The notes under the pieces: generated by a model
Seen by the model: only the letters and a program-made list of their open reading frames with translations
Told to the model about the DNA's origin: nothing
The model's database searches: none
Part shown: positions 1 through 10,690 of the stretch, piece after piece
Layout of the letters: every line of letters begins with the position of its first letter
Position numbering within the stretch: position 1 is the stretch's first letter
Made by a program: the position numbers and the translations under genes
NCBI GenBank assembly: GCA_028583415.1
Contig: CM053275.1
Coordinates: 9,053,208 to 9,117,207 of the forward strand
Length of the DNA stretch: 64,000 bases
DNA from: Protea cynaroides
Taxonomy: Eukaryota; Streptophyta; Magnoliopsida; Proteales; Proteaceae
Reading direction: 5' to 3'

Positions 1-501
1 TGCTGCCACATGGCAGAGAATTTAATGATGTAACATTCCCTATCTGAAATAGCATAATTGCTCATTATCCCTTTGACATTCAGATATTTGGCTACTCATT
101 CCTGTTACAAGATTTTTTTTTTTTTTGCCAGAAACGAATTCCTGTTTTTAGTTTGTAACACAAATTAATAATTTTTTTTTTCTGTTCACCCTTTTCCTTT
201 ACCTTTGGGTTTGACTATTACGAAGGAGACAATAGTTCTGTATGTAATTTATGTTTTTCCGGATATTTTACTCTGTCCTCTATATTACTTCTTTTAAGTC
301 CGAAGAAGTAAGTAGTTCATTCTTCTTTGCCTGGCTTTGGCTCCTAGTTAATTCCAGGCGAAAAATTAGAATCATGGGAGGTCCATCAAAGGTCCATGCA
401 ATATATCTTTCATTAAGACAAACTTGCACTGATGAATGTTATTGCTTCTTATAAATTGATGGTTGCAATGTAAATTAAATGATCCAAGAATTCCATTACA
501 G
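1..501 (+). other. Upstream intron of the cpFtsY-like gene
   Basis: No coding signal is visible. The stretch is AT-rich with T-tracts near 112-126 and 171-181. It ends in a splice acceptor (AG at 500-501) directly before recognisable FtsY coding sequence, so it is read as the preceding intron of that gene, whose upstream exons lie outside the window. Confidence 0.55.
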
Positions 502-836
502 GTGGTTGGAATCACAGGTTTAATATTGACCAAACTTGATGGTTCTGCTCGAGGTGGTTGTGTGGTATGCTTGAACTCCTAGTGTTATCTTTCTTCAGCT
601 CAAATTTCTACTATTACTAGAATTTTCATTTTGAAGGATTTGTTCTTCCACCTGTACCGCACAGTCCTAAAAGAAGATTGTGGTTTCAATTTTTCAGGTC
701 ACTGGACGAACTTGGCATCCCCATAAAGTTTGTGGGAGTTGGTGAAGGTTTGGAAGACCTCCAACCATTTGATGCGGAGGCCTTCGTCACTGCCATTTTC
801 TCTCGAGGTCCTCAAGAAACGCTGTTATGGATGTAA
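502..836 (+). pseudogene. CPFTSY: Last two exons of a chloroplast SRP-receptor (cpFtsY) gene, frame-broken
   Basis: Exon 502-564 encodes VVGITGLILTKLDGSARGG, with the SRP-GTPase G4 motif TKLDG and its closing-loop sequence. After a GT-AG intron (565-697) the last exon encodes the G5 region (GVGEGLEDLQPFD). In plants cpFtsY is the stromal and thylakoid receptor that helps deliver light-harvesting proteins to Alb3. The canonical junction is not in frame: exon one ends in phase 0, but the FtsY frame of the last exon starts one base later. The few residues expected between GGCV and DELGIP are shortened, consistent with a deletion of about 5 bp. The expected stop after AIFS reads CGA, so the frame runs ten residues further to TAA at 834-836. 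This is either a decayed copy or an unusual splice form. The family identity is firm; the pseudogene status is inferred. Confidence 0.7.
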
Positions 837-840
837 TAAT

Positions 841-1088
841 CGGTGTTTTTAACCAAACGCGTAGTTTGAAACTTTCGCATTCCCTGGCGACGTTTGTTAA
901 GAAACGCCACTAATGATTAAACTATACCGGCGTTTCCATAGAAACGCAGGCATAGTATTTACACAGGCGTTCCTATTTCATTGACGACGTTGCCTTTAGC
1001 GGCCCATATGCGGCGTTTAAGGAAACGGTTATCTATTTTCCGGCATTTAGTGTAGCTACGCCAGCATTTAAAAATACCGCCATAAGCC
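841..1088. repeat. CACTA-like subterminal repeat cluster
   Basis: At least five degenerate units pair GGCGTTT with AAACGCC in direct and inverted order, each a short palindrome (for example around 888-917, 932-952 and 1011-1026). This arrangement is typical of the subterminal regions of En/Spm (CACTA) DNA transposons. No CACTA terminal inverted repeat was found, so this is probably a relic of one end. Confidence 0.4.
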
Positions 1089-1090
1089 TA

Positions 1091-1304
1091 TAGGCCATTT
1101 GAATTTTATTAAGTAAAATACATTATTTTTTCTCCTTACCTTTGAACTTTGGAAATAACATGCAAAACCTGTCCTTGAAATATCTCTAACTCTGGGCTAT
1201 TTTTGAAAATTCTGAAAAAAATATTAATGATGAATTTGTCTATTTATTTCTCCCTTTCTCCTTCCAAAAATTTCTTTCCACAGTCTCTACGTAATCCACT
1301 GCAT
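1091..1304 (+). repeat. Dispersed repeat, copy 1 (partner at 6362-6601)
   Basis: From GGCCATTTGAATTTTATTAA to CTACGTAATCCACTG the stretch matches 6362-6601 almost throughout. The main difference is an A-rich insertion in the second copy. The matching stops abruptly at both edges. It has no coding content and no TG..CA ends, and I cannot assign a class. Confidence 0.75.
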
Positions 1305-2167
1305 CCAATAGTGTATTTTAAAAATCCTTTCCAATTCTTTTATGCGGAAAAAGAAATTCAATAGTGGAAATGCTATGCATTCTAGATCAAGAACGCATTC
1401 TAGATTTCAATAATAATGTTTGGTATACATTTTCATTCTTAGATCACGAAATGTGTTAGAGAATATGGCCCATTATCGAGCATGCTTTTTGTGCATTATG
1501 CAGTCTAAGCCTAGAAAAGAAATGCCTTGCTCTTTAACTCATTTTCATTTTATAATAGGAATATATTCTCCATTCTTAAAATGCATTTCTAAGAATACGT
1601 TCCAAGAATACATACTAAATGTAGCCGGAATTTCATGAACATAAGCCCTCATTATTTTCCATAGCCTAAACCTTTTGAACAATCACTCAAAGATATTGCG
1701 ATGGACCCACCACAATGAACCTAATCCATGGTTTTTAGGTGAGTCGGGCCGAACCACACACGATTCGATGTGTGGACCCACATCCAATTCCAAGTTCCAA
1801 CATACACAAATCAAAATTAGATTAACAATTTTTTTTCTCTCAGATGCAGTTTTCCATGGTCTAATGCCAACAAAAAAATCTGGAAATTCAGATGTGATCA
1901 TAGCCGGATACTCATAAACGGATACGAATAGGATTTGAATCGAATCCAAATTTTTGTTATCCATTTACATCCATGGTCGGACCTTCCTCTCCCAGCGAAC
2001 TCACATCTCATGATTCTCCTTTCCTTATTCTCTATGACTTGTCAAAACTTTAAGAACCCTCAAGATAATTAGATACTTAATTTTTATTTATTAGATATCT
2101 ATGAATTGAATAGCTTATGTTCCAGATTATCCGTATTCAAATCTGGATACCCTTAAGATATCATGGT
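1305..2167. other. Intergenic, no gene seen
   Basis: AT-rich sequence containing only short open frames with no recognisable protein features. Confidence 0.5.
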
Positions 2168-2643
2168 TTATGTAGCACAAGAGTTGCAGTTGCAAACCTT
2201 GGGAACTAAAGAACAGGTGCCGGCGGGCTTGTTTGGGAGTCGGCAATCAAGAGCATAGCAGCAGGGCATGTTGGCGCAGGTCTTGGGATCTCCATTCCGT
2301 GCGCAGCACTTGCACGTCTGGCATGTCTGAAACTGTGCTAGCCTTCGTCCCCGTCCCCCTTCATTGTTGCCGCCGTACGAGTAGATCCGATACTCCGTTG
2401 GCTCCACCGGTACTAATAATCCACCTCCCCTTCCTCCAGTTGGTATTGCCTTGTTGCGAGAAGATCCTGCATATGAGTGGACCGGAATTTCAGATCCATT
2501 AATTTATCTATTAACGTAGGTGCATGGTGGAGACTGGAAAGGGAGATTGACATACCTGAAGTAGTGCAGACATGGCCAGCGACCAAGAAAACAAGTAGAG
2601 CTACTACTTTTCTTATGTTTTGATTGATCATCAATCTATCCAT
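2168..2643 (-). CDS. Small secreted 12-cysteine protein, paralogue 1
   Basis: Two exons on the minus strand: 2643-2556 and 2466-2168, with an 89-nt GT-AG intron in phase 1, give a 128-residue protein. The start chosen is MDRLMINQ, because the paralogue at 20737 starts at the same place (MDGMTINQ). Residues about 12-28 form a hydrophobic signal peptide (KVVALLVFLVAGHVC). The mature part is Gly/Arg-rich and then carries 12 cysteines in its last 55 residues, spaced CX2CXCCX8CX4CCX4CX9CX6CXCX2C, ending in CNCNSCAT. This looks like a plant family of uncharacterised Cys-rich secreted proteins, possibly DUF7866; that label is from memory. Function is unknown: apoplastic signalling or defence would be guesses. 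The intact frame, conserved intron position and upstream TATA box suggest an active gene. Confidence 0.8.
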
Positions 2644-2712
2644 CTTACACACAATATAAACAGATTGATGGGCTTCTGCTTTCTAGTTTGGTTTCAGTCG
2701 ATCTTGTGTGTG

Positions 2713-2723
2713 GATATATATAG
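2713..2723 (-). promoter_or_regulatory. TATA box of paralogue 1
   Basis: On the minus strand this reads CTATATATATCC about 75 bases upstream of the ATG, a suitable position for a plant core promoter with a short leader. The leader between them resembles that of the second paralogue. Confidence 0.5.
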
Positions 2724-2739
2724 TGAATGAGAGAGAAAG

Positions 2740-4736
2740 AAAGAGACAATATGGTTTTCTATTGATAAACGATAATTAATGATAATATTTTCTTAACTGA
2801 AGGAGGTTACAAATAATTTTTAACTGATTTTCAGATGTCCCTGTATTTAATACTTTCATTAATTGATGGAATTCAAGACAAGAATGTAATTTTACAATTT
2901 ATCTTTAAATATTAAAAAACTGATCATAGGTCCATAACTCAAGTGATAGTCCATGTTTACTTGAAACGGCACATTCCTTAAGGTTCTATTTGTTTCCATG
3001 TAAAATAGTGGGACGAGAAAATTTTCTAATATAATAGGATTTTCATTATGCAGAAATGTTGTTTGTTCATCGAGCTCAGAGCAGAGTGGTTACTGGTTCT
3101 GCAATGTTTCAGCTCTCCTACAACCTTAAACACTGCAGACTTTCTCTTCAAAAATGGATTAAAAGTCATTTTGGGAATATCTTTCTTCAGAAACAACTTC
3201 TCTTCGAGCTTTCTTGTCTTCAGTCAGGGGTTCTCACCATTGGCATTTGGATCATGAAAATCAAATCCGAATTCAATTAGATGAAATTCTGTTGGGAGAA
3301 AAACTTTACTAGTAGCAAAAATCCCAATTTTCTTAGCTCACAGTAGGGGGATGAATTTTTTCATGCTACTACAATGCAGCGACACTCTCATAAGATAATC
3401 TGTTGGTTAAAAATTGATGGGACCTGGACTGAATAATAGAATCTTTTGGTTAAAAATTGATGGGACCGGGACTCATAATGCTGGATTGATTGAGAGTACT
3501 ATTCTTGCTTAATTTCATGATCTGTATCACGAGTAAAGAACAATTCATTTTTCACCCAAGAAAAAACCAAGAACAAATTCATTGACATATAATTTTCTGT
3601 TCCCCCTAGTGCAGCCAATCAATCAACCAATATTTTGTAGCCTCATCACTACTGAATGGCAATTCCTCTAAGAAAATATCTTAGTATATCAAATGTAACA
3701 AAAATAAAAACTAGGCCCAAGGCGCGCACTAGTCTCTCCCTTCCAATTGAGGGACTGAAACGAACAGTAGCAGCACCAATACTAGTTCTAATTGAAGTCA
3801 GAGACAAAGCAGCATTAGATCCCTCAACAGTGCACACCCAACTACACTGCCACGGCATTGTGTCATAGGAGAGGCCTGACGCCAAGTTGGTCTCTTGATC
3901 TCCCCTCTCAAGATTGAACAAACAATAACCAGAAGTACATATTTTTTCCCACAGTTACGATCAAACTTCTAGAGAGCATGCTCAAATCGACACCAAAACT
4001 TGACAGAATCCAATCCTTTTTATCCATCAACTGAAGCATCAAACAAATACCCTTAAACAAACAGAAAAAGAGAAGAAAAGAAGAGAGGAAGAAGAAACCA
4101 AAATTAGTAAATATTTTATTCCAATTATCTTCTGTGTTTCAAAATACGTAGTACTTGAACTAACTGTACTAAAAAAAATATGATTCCATCAGAAGCACTA
4201 AATGATTATGAAATTCCTTCAAATCCAACTTTGATGGACGTTTGAACAAGATCGAACCTTACAAGCCCATCTCCGCCCATCTTGGCAATAATATATTTTT
4301 AACTAGAGAGGGACCGTAAATTGGCCTTTAAAGTGGGTCCCCAATTGAATGAATCATGATCAAATCCATTTATAATTGGTTTGGATTCGGTTGATCACAA
4401 TCATGGTACAAGTAATCGGTTTTGGATCGATCGATTTGTATCAGTTTTGGATCTATAATCGATAAGGAATCGGTCCATCCATATAGGTTTTGGATCTAAT
4501 CAATCACCAATCTGATCCTATTTAAATATTATTATATACAGCATCAACCACATGTTAGCTTCTCAATGTATCCGTACACCAATCTGTTCCAATCGGATTG
4601 GTTCTAGATATAGCTGAAGCCGTCTAAGGCCCATAACCAGTGGCTCATTGTGTATATAGTTGTGTGTTTCTTCCTAATTCTTATTCATTGATATGTTACA
4701 GTGTGATTATGCTTTTTTTTTCGCAACTTTGGTTAC
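2740..4736. other. Intergenic, no confident gene
   Basis: AT-rich. At 2978-3003 the start of a MITE terminal repeat (GTTCTATTTGTTTCCATGTA) resembles the end of the element at 27280. A 90-codon open frame on the minus strand (3921-3649) looks moderately protein-like (SGLSYDTMPWQCSWVCTVEG), but I cannot place it in a family and see no partner exons. Around 4370-4530 degenerate words such as ATCGGTTTTGGATC belong to a dispersed repeat seen elsewhere in the window. Confidence 0.4.
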
Positions 4737-4739
4737 TTA

Positions 4740-5350
4740 GGCTCTCTTTGGTTTGTATTATATAATATATTATATAATATATTATAAAATTTATGATTAT
4801 TTGATATGATTTATAATGTCTATTTATAATTAAAATAAATTGATATAATTCATTATCTACAAATAGGACTCTCTTTGGTTTGTATTATATAATGTATTAT
4901 GAGCTATTTGTGACAAATCAATTATGATAATAGATTATGAGTAATAAATAATGACCGTTTGGTACCATTAAACATAATACATTATATAATGAGAAATATA
5001 AATAATCACCTAATAGATTATTCTAATAATGATAAACAGCTACTCACCTATTTGTAGATAATGAATTATATCGATTTATTTTAATTATAAATAAACAATA
5101 TAAAATACCAAACACTAAATTTTTTATTTTTTTTTTTATAAATTTTTTTATAAAACAAAAGGGGGGTAGGTGAGGAGTTGTTTATCATTATTAGAATAAT
5201 CTATTAGGTGATTGTTTATATTTCTCATTATATAATGTATTATGTTTAGTGGTATCAAATGATCATTATTTATTACTCATAATCTATTATCATAATTGAT
5301 TTGTCACAAATAGTTCATACTACATTATATAATACAAACCAAAGAGAACC
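4740..5350. mobile_element. PIF/Harbinger-type (Tourist-like) fold-back MITE
   Basis: The ends GGCTCTCTTTGG and CCAAAGAGAACC are inverted repeats flanked by the direct duplication TTA (4737-4739 and 5351-5353), the usual Harbinger target. Internally 4870-5040 and 5175-5350 are long inverted copies of each other. A partial extra copy of the left end (4740-4866) precedes them, so the element is a composite or internally duplicated fold-back. It has no coding capacity. A relative lies at 22325-22607. Confidence 0.8.
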
Positions 5351-5353
5351 TTA

Positions 5354-6361
5354 ATTAAACTTCTTATTTTAATTTTGTTTTAGATAAACTTTCATGTTAA
5401 TTTGGTTCCAAGAGGTGAAAGGTTTTCCTTGATGGCTAACAATAGAAGGGTGACATGGTAATTCTTCTTCTTTTTTTCTTTTTTTTTTTTTTTTTTTTTT
5501 TGTAAAGGGTGACGTGGTTATTCGGATGTACTATATATTGGATATTTGGTACTCCGGAGAAGCAAATCTTGATCGAACCCATATTTGACCAATGGATACA
5601 ATATGCTCAAAGTTAGAGTTCATGAAGGTTTGATGTACTTTTATCTTCAACCAATAGTCTAACATTCAATGCGAGTTGACTCATAGAATGGTAGAGGCAA
5701 ATAGAGCTTTTGCACATTTTCGTTAATCCATTAACAAGATCTATATAGACCCATAGATCCATGGATCCATACATGCATCTAAATCGGAAAATAATCAATA
5801 GAAAAAAAAAAAAAAAAGAATCGGAATTGGGGACAAAATTCAGCCTTAGTGATCCGATGGTGCCGAGTGGAAGGACAGTCGCTCGATGAGAATTTTCTAC
5901 TCAAATTCGAATTTGCAATAGATACAAATGGAAATAAATTGATAAAACATTATTGGAAACAAAATTCTATCATTTAAACTTCTGTTATGGAGTGAATATA
6001 AGATTGGCCTCTGGATCCGTTAGATTGTCAAATTTCAAACTCAAATTCAATCCATACCATCCATGTATGAGAAACTCAGTTTGTTCAGCCTTTTCTTATA
6101 TTTTCAGCAACACATTCTTTTCATTCATTTTTACAAAATAAAAAATAAATAAATAAATTTTTTTATATTAAATTCTCATAAACTTTCTAACCACTTGACA
6201 AAACTTGACATGTGAGTAGGAGAACTTGAGGTCCACTTTTTCACAAAATTTTGATATTATTCAAACATTGTTTTCACCATTTCAAAATGTATTCTTAATC
6301 TAGAATGTCTGTTTCCATCAGTAAGTGGATGCAACAATGCTCCTTCGAAAACCCGTCCACT
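5354..6361. other. Intergenic, no gene seen
   Basis: Contains a pyrimidine and T-tract at 5464-5501 and short open frames without recognisable features. Confidence 0.5.
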
Positions 6362-6601
6362 GGCCATTTGAATTTTATTAAGTAAATTACATTCTTTTTT
6401 TACTTTACCTTTAAACTGTGGAAATAACATGCAGAACTTGTCCTTAAAATGTCTCTAACTCTTGGCTATTTTTGAAAATTCTGAAAAAAATAATAATAAT
6501 AAGAAAAAAAAATATTAATGATGAATTTATTTATTTATTTCTCCCTTTTTTCTTCCAAAAATTTTCTTCCACTGTCTCTACGTAATCCACTGAAGCATCC
6601 A
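6362..6601 (+). repeat. Dispersed repeat, copy 2 (partner at 1091-1304)
   Basis: Direct repeat of 1091-1304, with an additional A-rich insertion around 6488-6512. The two copies lie about 5.3 kb apart in the same orientation, on either side of the first Cys-rich gene. Confidence 0.75.
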
Positions 6602-6805
6602 ACTCCAGTGAACCACAAGGCTCCAGAGTGCCCATCAAAATTCATCAAAATTTTAGTGAACAAGTCTGTCCCAATAGAATTCAATCATACAAACAGAACC
6701 AACTTTTAGAAAACCGTGTAATAAGGAATTTTTAAATGGATCGATCAGAATGTGATCAAGAAGACAATGCGGCATCTTAATCCGGCGTCCAATGGTGGAA
6801 ATTGT

Positions 6806-6973
6806 TGTTAGATATAGAAAATTCTAGATTTTGTATTAAATATGGACGCGTGTATATATTCTAATTAATTTACTTTTCAATTCTACGTGTGTAGGGCTAT
6901 ATAAGCCAATTTCTCATTTGTTAATAATATAGAAAAAAACACATTTTTTCAGCAAGTTCTTCCGTTTCTAGCA
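6806..6973 (+). repeat. 5' LTR of element A
   Basis: A 168-bp LTR beginning TGTTAGATATAG and ending TTTCTAGCA. Its last 54 bases reappear at 19721-19774. A TATA-like run (GGCTATATAAGCC) lies at 6894-6906. Confidence 0.85.
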
Positions 6974-6985
6974 TGGTATCAGAGC
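6974..6985 (+). promoter_or_regulatory. Primer-binding site of element A
   Basis: TGGTATCAGAGC, complementary to the 3' end of plant initiator methionine tRNA, abuts the LTR directly. Confidence 0.95.
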
Positions 6986-7344
6986 ATTTCCTCTGTTCTT
7001 GATTTTTTTTTCAATCCTTTGTGTTCGTGTTCGAGTGATTGTGTGTTCCGATTCTCTGTCCGAGTGATCAATTGTTTGTGTTCGAGTGATTGTTTCTCTG
7101 TTCGATTGATCAATTCCATATCTGTTCAGTTTGTTGCTCAAGTCTTTAGATCTGTTGCTCAGTTCTTCAAATTTGTTGCTCAGTTCTTCAGATCTGTCTG
7201 ATTCTTGGTTCTAATTCTTTGATTCTTGATCTTATTGTTTGCATTTGTTCGATTCATATTCTGCTGGTTTGATTGCTACTCTGTTCATTCGGTTCTTGTT
7301 CGGTCGCTCCTTGTTCTTCTTGTGTTTCTTGGATTAGTGCTTCG

Positions 7345-8585
7345 ATGGCAAATGCAACCCCGTCGGCGTCTTTCTCTTTATCACCTTCAGTGCTTCATCC
7401 GAGCGACAACCCAGGGCATATCTTGGTTAGCCAGCTACTGAATGGCGCCAACTACCCCACCTGGAAGCATGCAATGCGAGTTGCACTTGGAGCAAAGGAC
7501 AATTTTGTATTCATAGACGGCTCTTTCCCTCATCCGACTGATGATAATACTCCGGAAGCCATTGCCTGGGTCCAGAGTGACCTGGTCATGGCATGGCTTT
7601 ATAATAGTACGTCTCCAGGCCTACACAGCACTGTCTTGTATGCAAAATTAGCAAAGGAACTGTGGCTTGATCTCGAGAATCGATACTCTCAAGGCAACAG
7701 ACCATGCATTTATGAACTCTTGCAGAACATTGCCCCACAGAAGCAAGATTCGCTGTCTGTTTCAACCTATTACTCGGCTCTGAAAATATTATGGGATGAA
7801 TTGACTTCTCATCTAGTTATTCCGGAATGTTCTTTTGGTGCTCAATCGAAGTTTGTCGACCATTTCAACACTGAGCAAGTTTTTCAATTTCTAATGGGTC
7901 TCAACGATGCTTACAGCACAGTCAGAATCCAAATTCTTACCATGGATCCATTGCCTTAGTTAGGTAAGGCCTATTCACTGGTTCTCCAAAAAGAAAGACA
8001 CCATGGACTCTCCATACCGAAGGTAACTTCTAACTCCTCTGTTTTCATTGTTGGTCCTATCAATTGACCTTTCAATCAACAAGAAGTTCTAGGCATAATG
8101 AGGTAGCGACCATTCTGTGTCCACTGCAACAAACACGGTCATATCCGTGAGACTTGTTTTGAACTAAATGGATATCCACCTAGATATACCAAACGTCCAC
8201 CAAAGTACCATCCATGGAACACTAATGCCAATCTGAGACAAAGAAACCCGTTTCAGTCAAAACAGGGCAATCAGACCTCACATTTGAATGTTGTTACATA
8301 TGACAAAAATGGTTCTCCATTCCTATCACAACATACACCTGCAGCTCCCACTTCCGACAATGGCAATCCTGTCTCACCTTTGCTACCTCTTTCACTTGTT
8401 CAATATCAGCAGTTGATGTCCTTCCTACAGTCATCACAGTTTTCAGATGGCAATAATTTTGTAGGTATTTCCACTTGCTTTTCAGTCAATATTTCTCCAT
8501 TACATTCATGGATCATCGACAGTGGGGCTTCACACCATTTTTCTTATTTACCCTCTGAGATAATGCATTCTTCTTTAGCCCATTA
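7345..8585 (+). pseudogene. Gag and protease start of element A
   Basis: One reading frame runs from ATG 7345 to the insertion point of element B. It encodes a plant copia Gag (HILVSQLLNGANYPTWKHAM near the N-terminus), a CCHC zinc knuckle (CVHCNKHGHIRETC, 8116-8157) that binds RNA, and the protease active site DSGAS at 8518-8532. It is broken by three in-frame stops: TAG 7957, TGA 8065 and TAG 8104. Otherwise the frame is preserved, so decay here is mainly by point mutation. The rest of the protease resumes after element B at 16587. Confidence 0.88.
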
Positions 8586-8975
8586 TGTTGGATTTGTGGG
8601 CTTCATTAATTACCTAAACTAATCATTCAGTGGGAGTCTAATTGACACTGTAAAAATCGGTTCAATTGGTTCGCTATTGCTTTCAGATTGATAACCCTAA
8701 TTCTATTTATGGGAAGAGAATTAGGGCTTATGGCAGTATCATTATAAATACTAGATCAGAGTCCCTATAGCCACAGTACGTGAAAATTTTCTCTCTGCAC
8801 CCATTAGCAAGAGAACTGGGATATCCTTTGGAGGCTGTGGAAGATTGTGAACGAGGGATTACGATCAAAGCTTGAAGACTAAAGGGAGATCAAACTACAT
8901 AACGAGTATGTGATTACTTTTAATGTTCCATTACCATTGTGTTCTATGAGATCTGTAGGCCATTAAATCCTAACA
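8586..8975 (+). repeat. 5' LTR of element B
   Basis: 390 bp, TG..CA ends, aligned end to end with 16201-16586. No primer-binding site follows it, because the adjoining internal region is deleted. Confidence 0.93.
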
Positions 8976-9038
8976 GTTAGCTTTCCAGCTAGATCCAAGG
9001 GATTCAAATTTTATTGTCTTAATTCAGTTAACAGGATA

Positions 9039-10690
9039 GTGGAGACTAGTCATGCAAGATTTATTGAAAATGAAGGTGAGGAGTCTCAACCAAGAAACCT
9101 GGATTTTGATGAGGTAAAAATTGAAATTGCTATTGAATCACCTCATCCATATGAGACTTTTCCAAATGCTGTTGACATAGTACCTGAGGTTGTCCCGGGT
9201 CAAATTGATATTGCAATTGAAGATATTCCAGTCGAAAATTCTACACAGGCAGTGAGAAGGTCTACAAGACCACGTAAATCTGCTATACCTTCTGATTTTA
9301 TGCTCTATTTGACAGAGGCTGATTATGATATAGGACATGAGAAAGATCCCACAAGTTTTCAAGATGCTGTGAATAGCAACAATGCATCTAAATAGGTAGA
9401 AGCCATGAAAGATGAGTTGGTATCTATGGATAACAATAAAGTGTGGGAACTTATGGATTTGCCAGAGAACTGTATACCCATAGGTTCAAAATGGGTGTAC
9501 AAGACTAAATGTGATGCCGAGGGTAAAGTTGAACGCTACAAAGCAAGGTTGGTAGCAAAAGGGTTAAGACAAAGAGAAGGAATTAACTACAATGAGACAT
9601 TCTCTCCAGTTTCTGCTAAGGATTTCTTATTATGGCATTGGTAGCACATTTTGATCTAAAACTACATCAGATGGATGTAAAGACAACCTTTTAAAATGGA
9701 GAGTTATTGGAAGATGTTTATATGATTTAACCAGAAGGTTTTGAAGAAAAAGGTAAGGAGAATGTGGTCTGCAGACTCAAGAAGTCCATTTATGGGCTAA
9801 AGTAAGCATTCAAGCAATGGAATCAGAAATTTCATCAGGTTATATCTTCATTTGATTTCATTGAGAATATAAATGATCAATGTATCTATATGAAGATCAG
9901 TGGGAGTAGTTTTATATTCCTAATTTTATATGTTGATGATATCTTACTGGCCAGTAGCAGTATGAGTTTACTTATCGAGACAAAGAATTTTCTATCTAAG
10001 AATTTTGAAATGAAGGATATGGGAGAGAGTACATTTGTACTTGGTATTTAGATTTGTAGTGATAGAAAGAAAGGTCTACTGGGATTGTCTCAAAGAGTGT
10101 ACATTGATCATATGCTAAAACAATTCAATATGTCTACATGTTCAGATGGGGATGCACCTATGAATAAGGGTGACAATTTGAACAAGAAACAATATCCAAG
10201 GAATGACTTTGAGAAGTGGTCAATGGCAAACAAACTTTATGCGTCTGCAGTAGGAAGTATGATGAATGTACAGGTATGCACTTATCCTGGTATAGCCTTT
10301 GTAGTGAGTATGCTGGGACGGTTTCAATCAAATGTTGAAAATACTCACTGGACAGCGGCAAAGAAAGTCATGAGATATTTACAAAACACTAAAGATTATA
10401 TGCTTGTTTATGGCAATAGTGATACCCTTGAGTTAGTGGGATACACAGATTCAGACTATGGAGGATGTACAGATGATTTGAAATCCACCTCAGGATATAT
10501 TTTTCTATTGGCAGGAGGTATTATTTCTTGGAGGAGTGCGAAGCAGTCAATCGTGGCAACATCAACTATGCATGTAGAATTTATAGCTTTATATGAAGCT
10601 ACTAAGCAAGCTGTTTGGTTAAAAGGTTTCGTTTCAGGCTTAAAGATTGTGGATTCTACTATTTCAAGACCCCTATTGATATATTATGAT
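9039..10690 (+). pseudogene. Reverse transcriptase and first part of RNase H of element B
   Basis: The frame starts in the integrase-RT linker (VRRSTRPRKSAIPSDF) and enters RT (GSKWVYKTKCDAEGKVERYK). A Trp codon has become TAG at 9393. A frameshift lies near 9625 and further stops follow. The catalytic YVDD is intact at 9929-9940. RNase H follows (TDSDYGGCTDDLKSTSGY) and stops at the solo LTR inserted after 10690; its end resumes at 15472. Confidence 0.9.

Noticed and set aside
1683..1964. Open frames on both strands around 1675-1964
   Set aside because: No coding features, no conserved partner and no splice signals; these look like chance frames.
10158..10361. Antisense open frames within retrotransposon genes (also at 19242-19547 and 17778-18065)
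   Set aside because: They are shadows of the real plus-strand RT and RNase H coding sequence.
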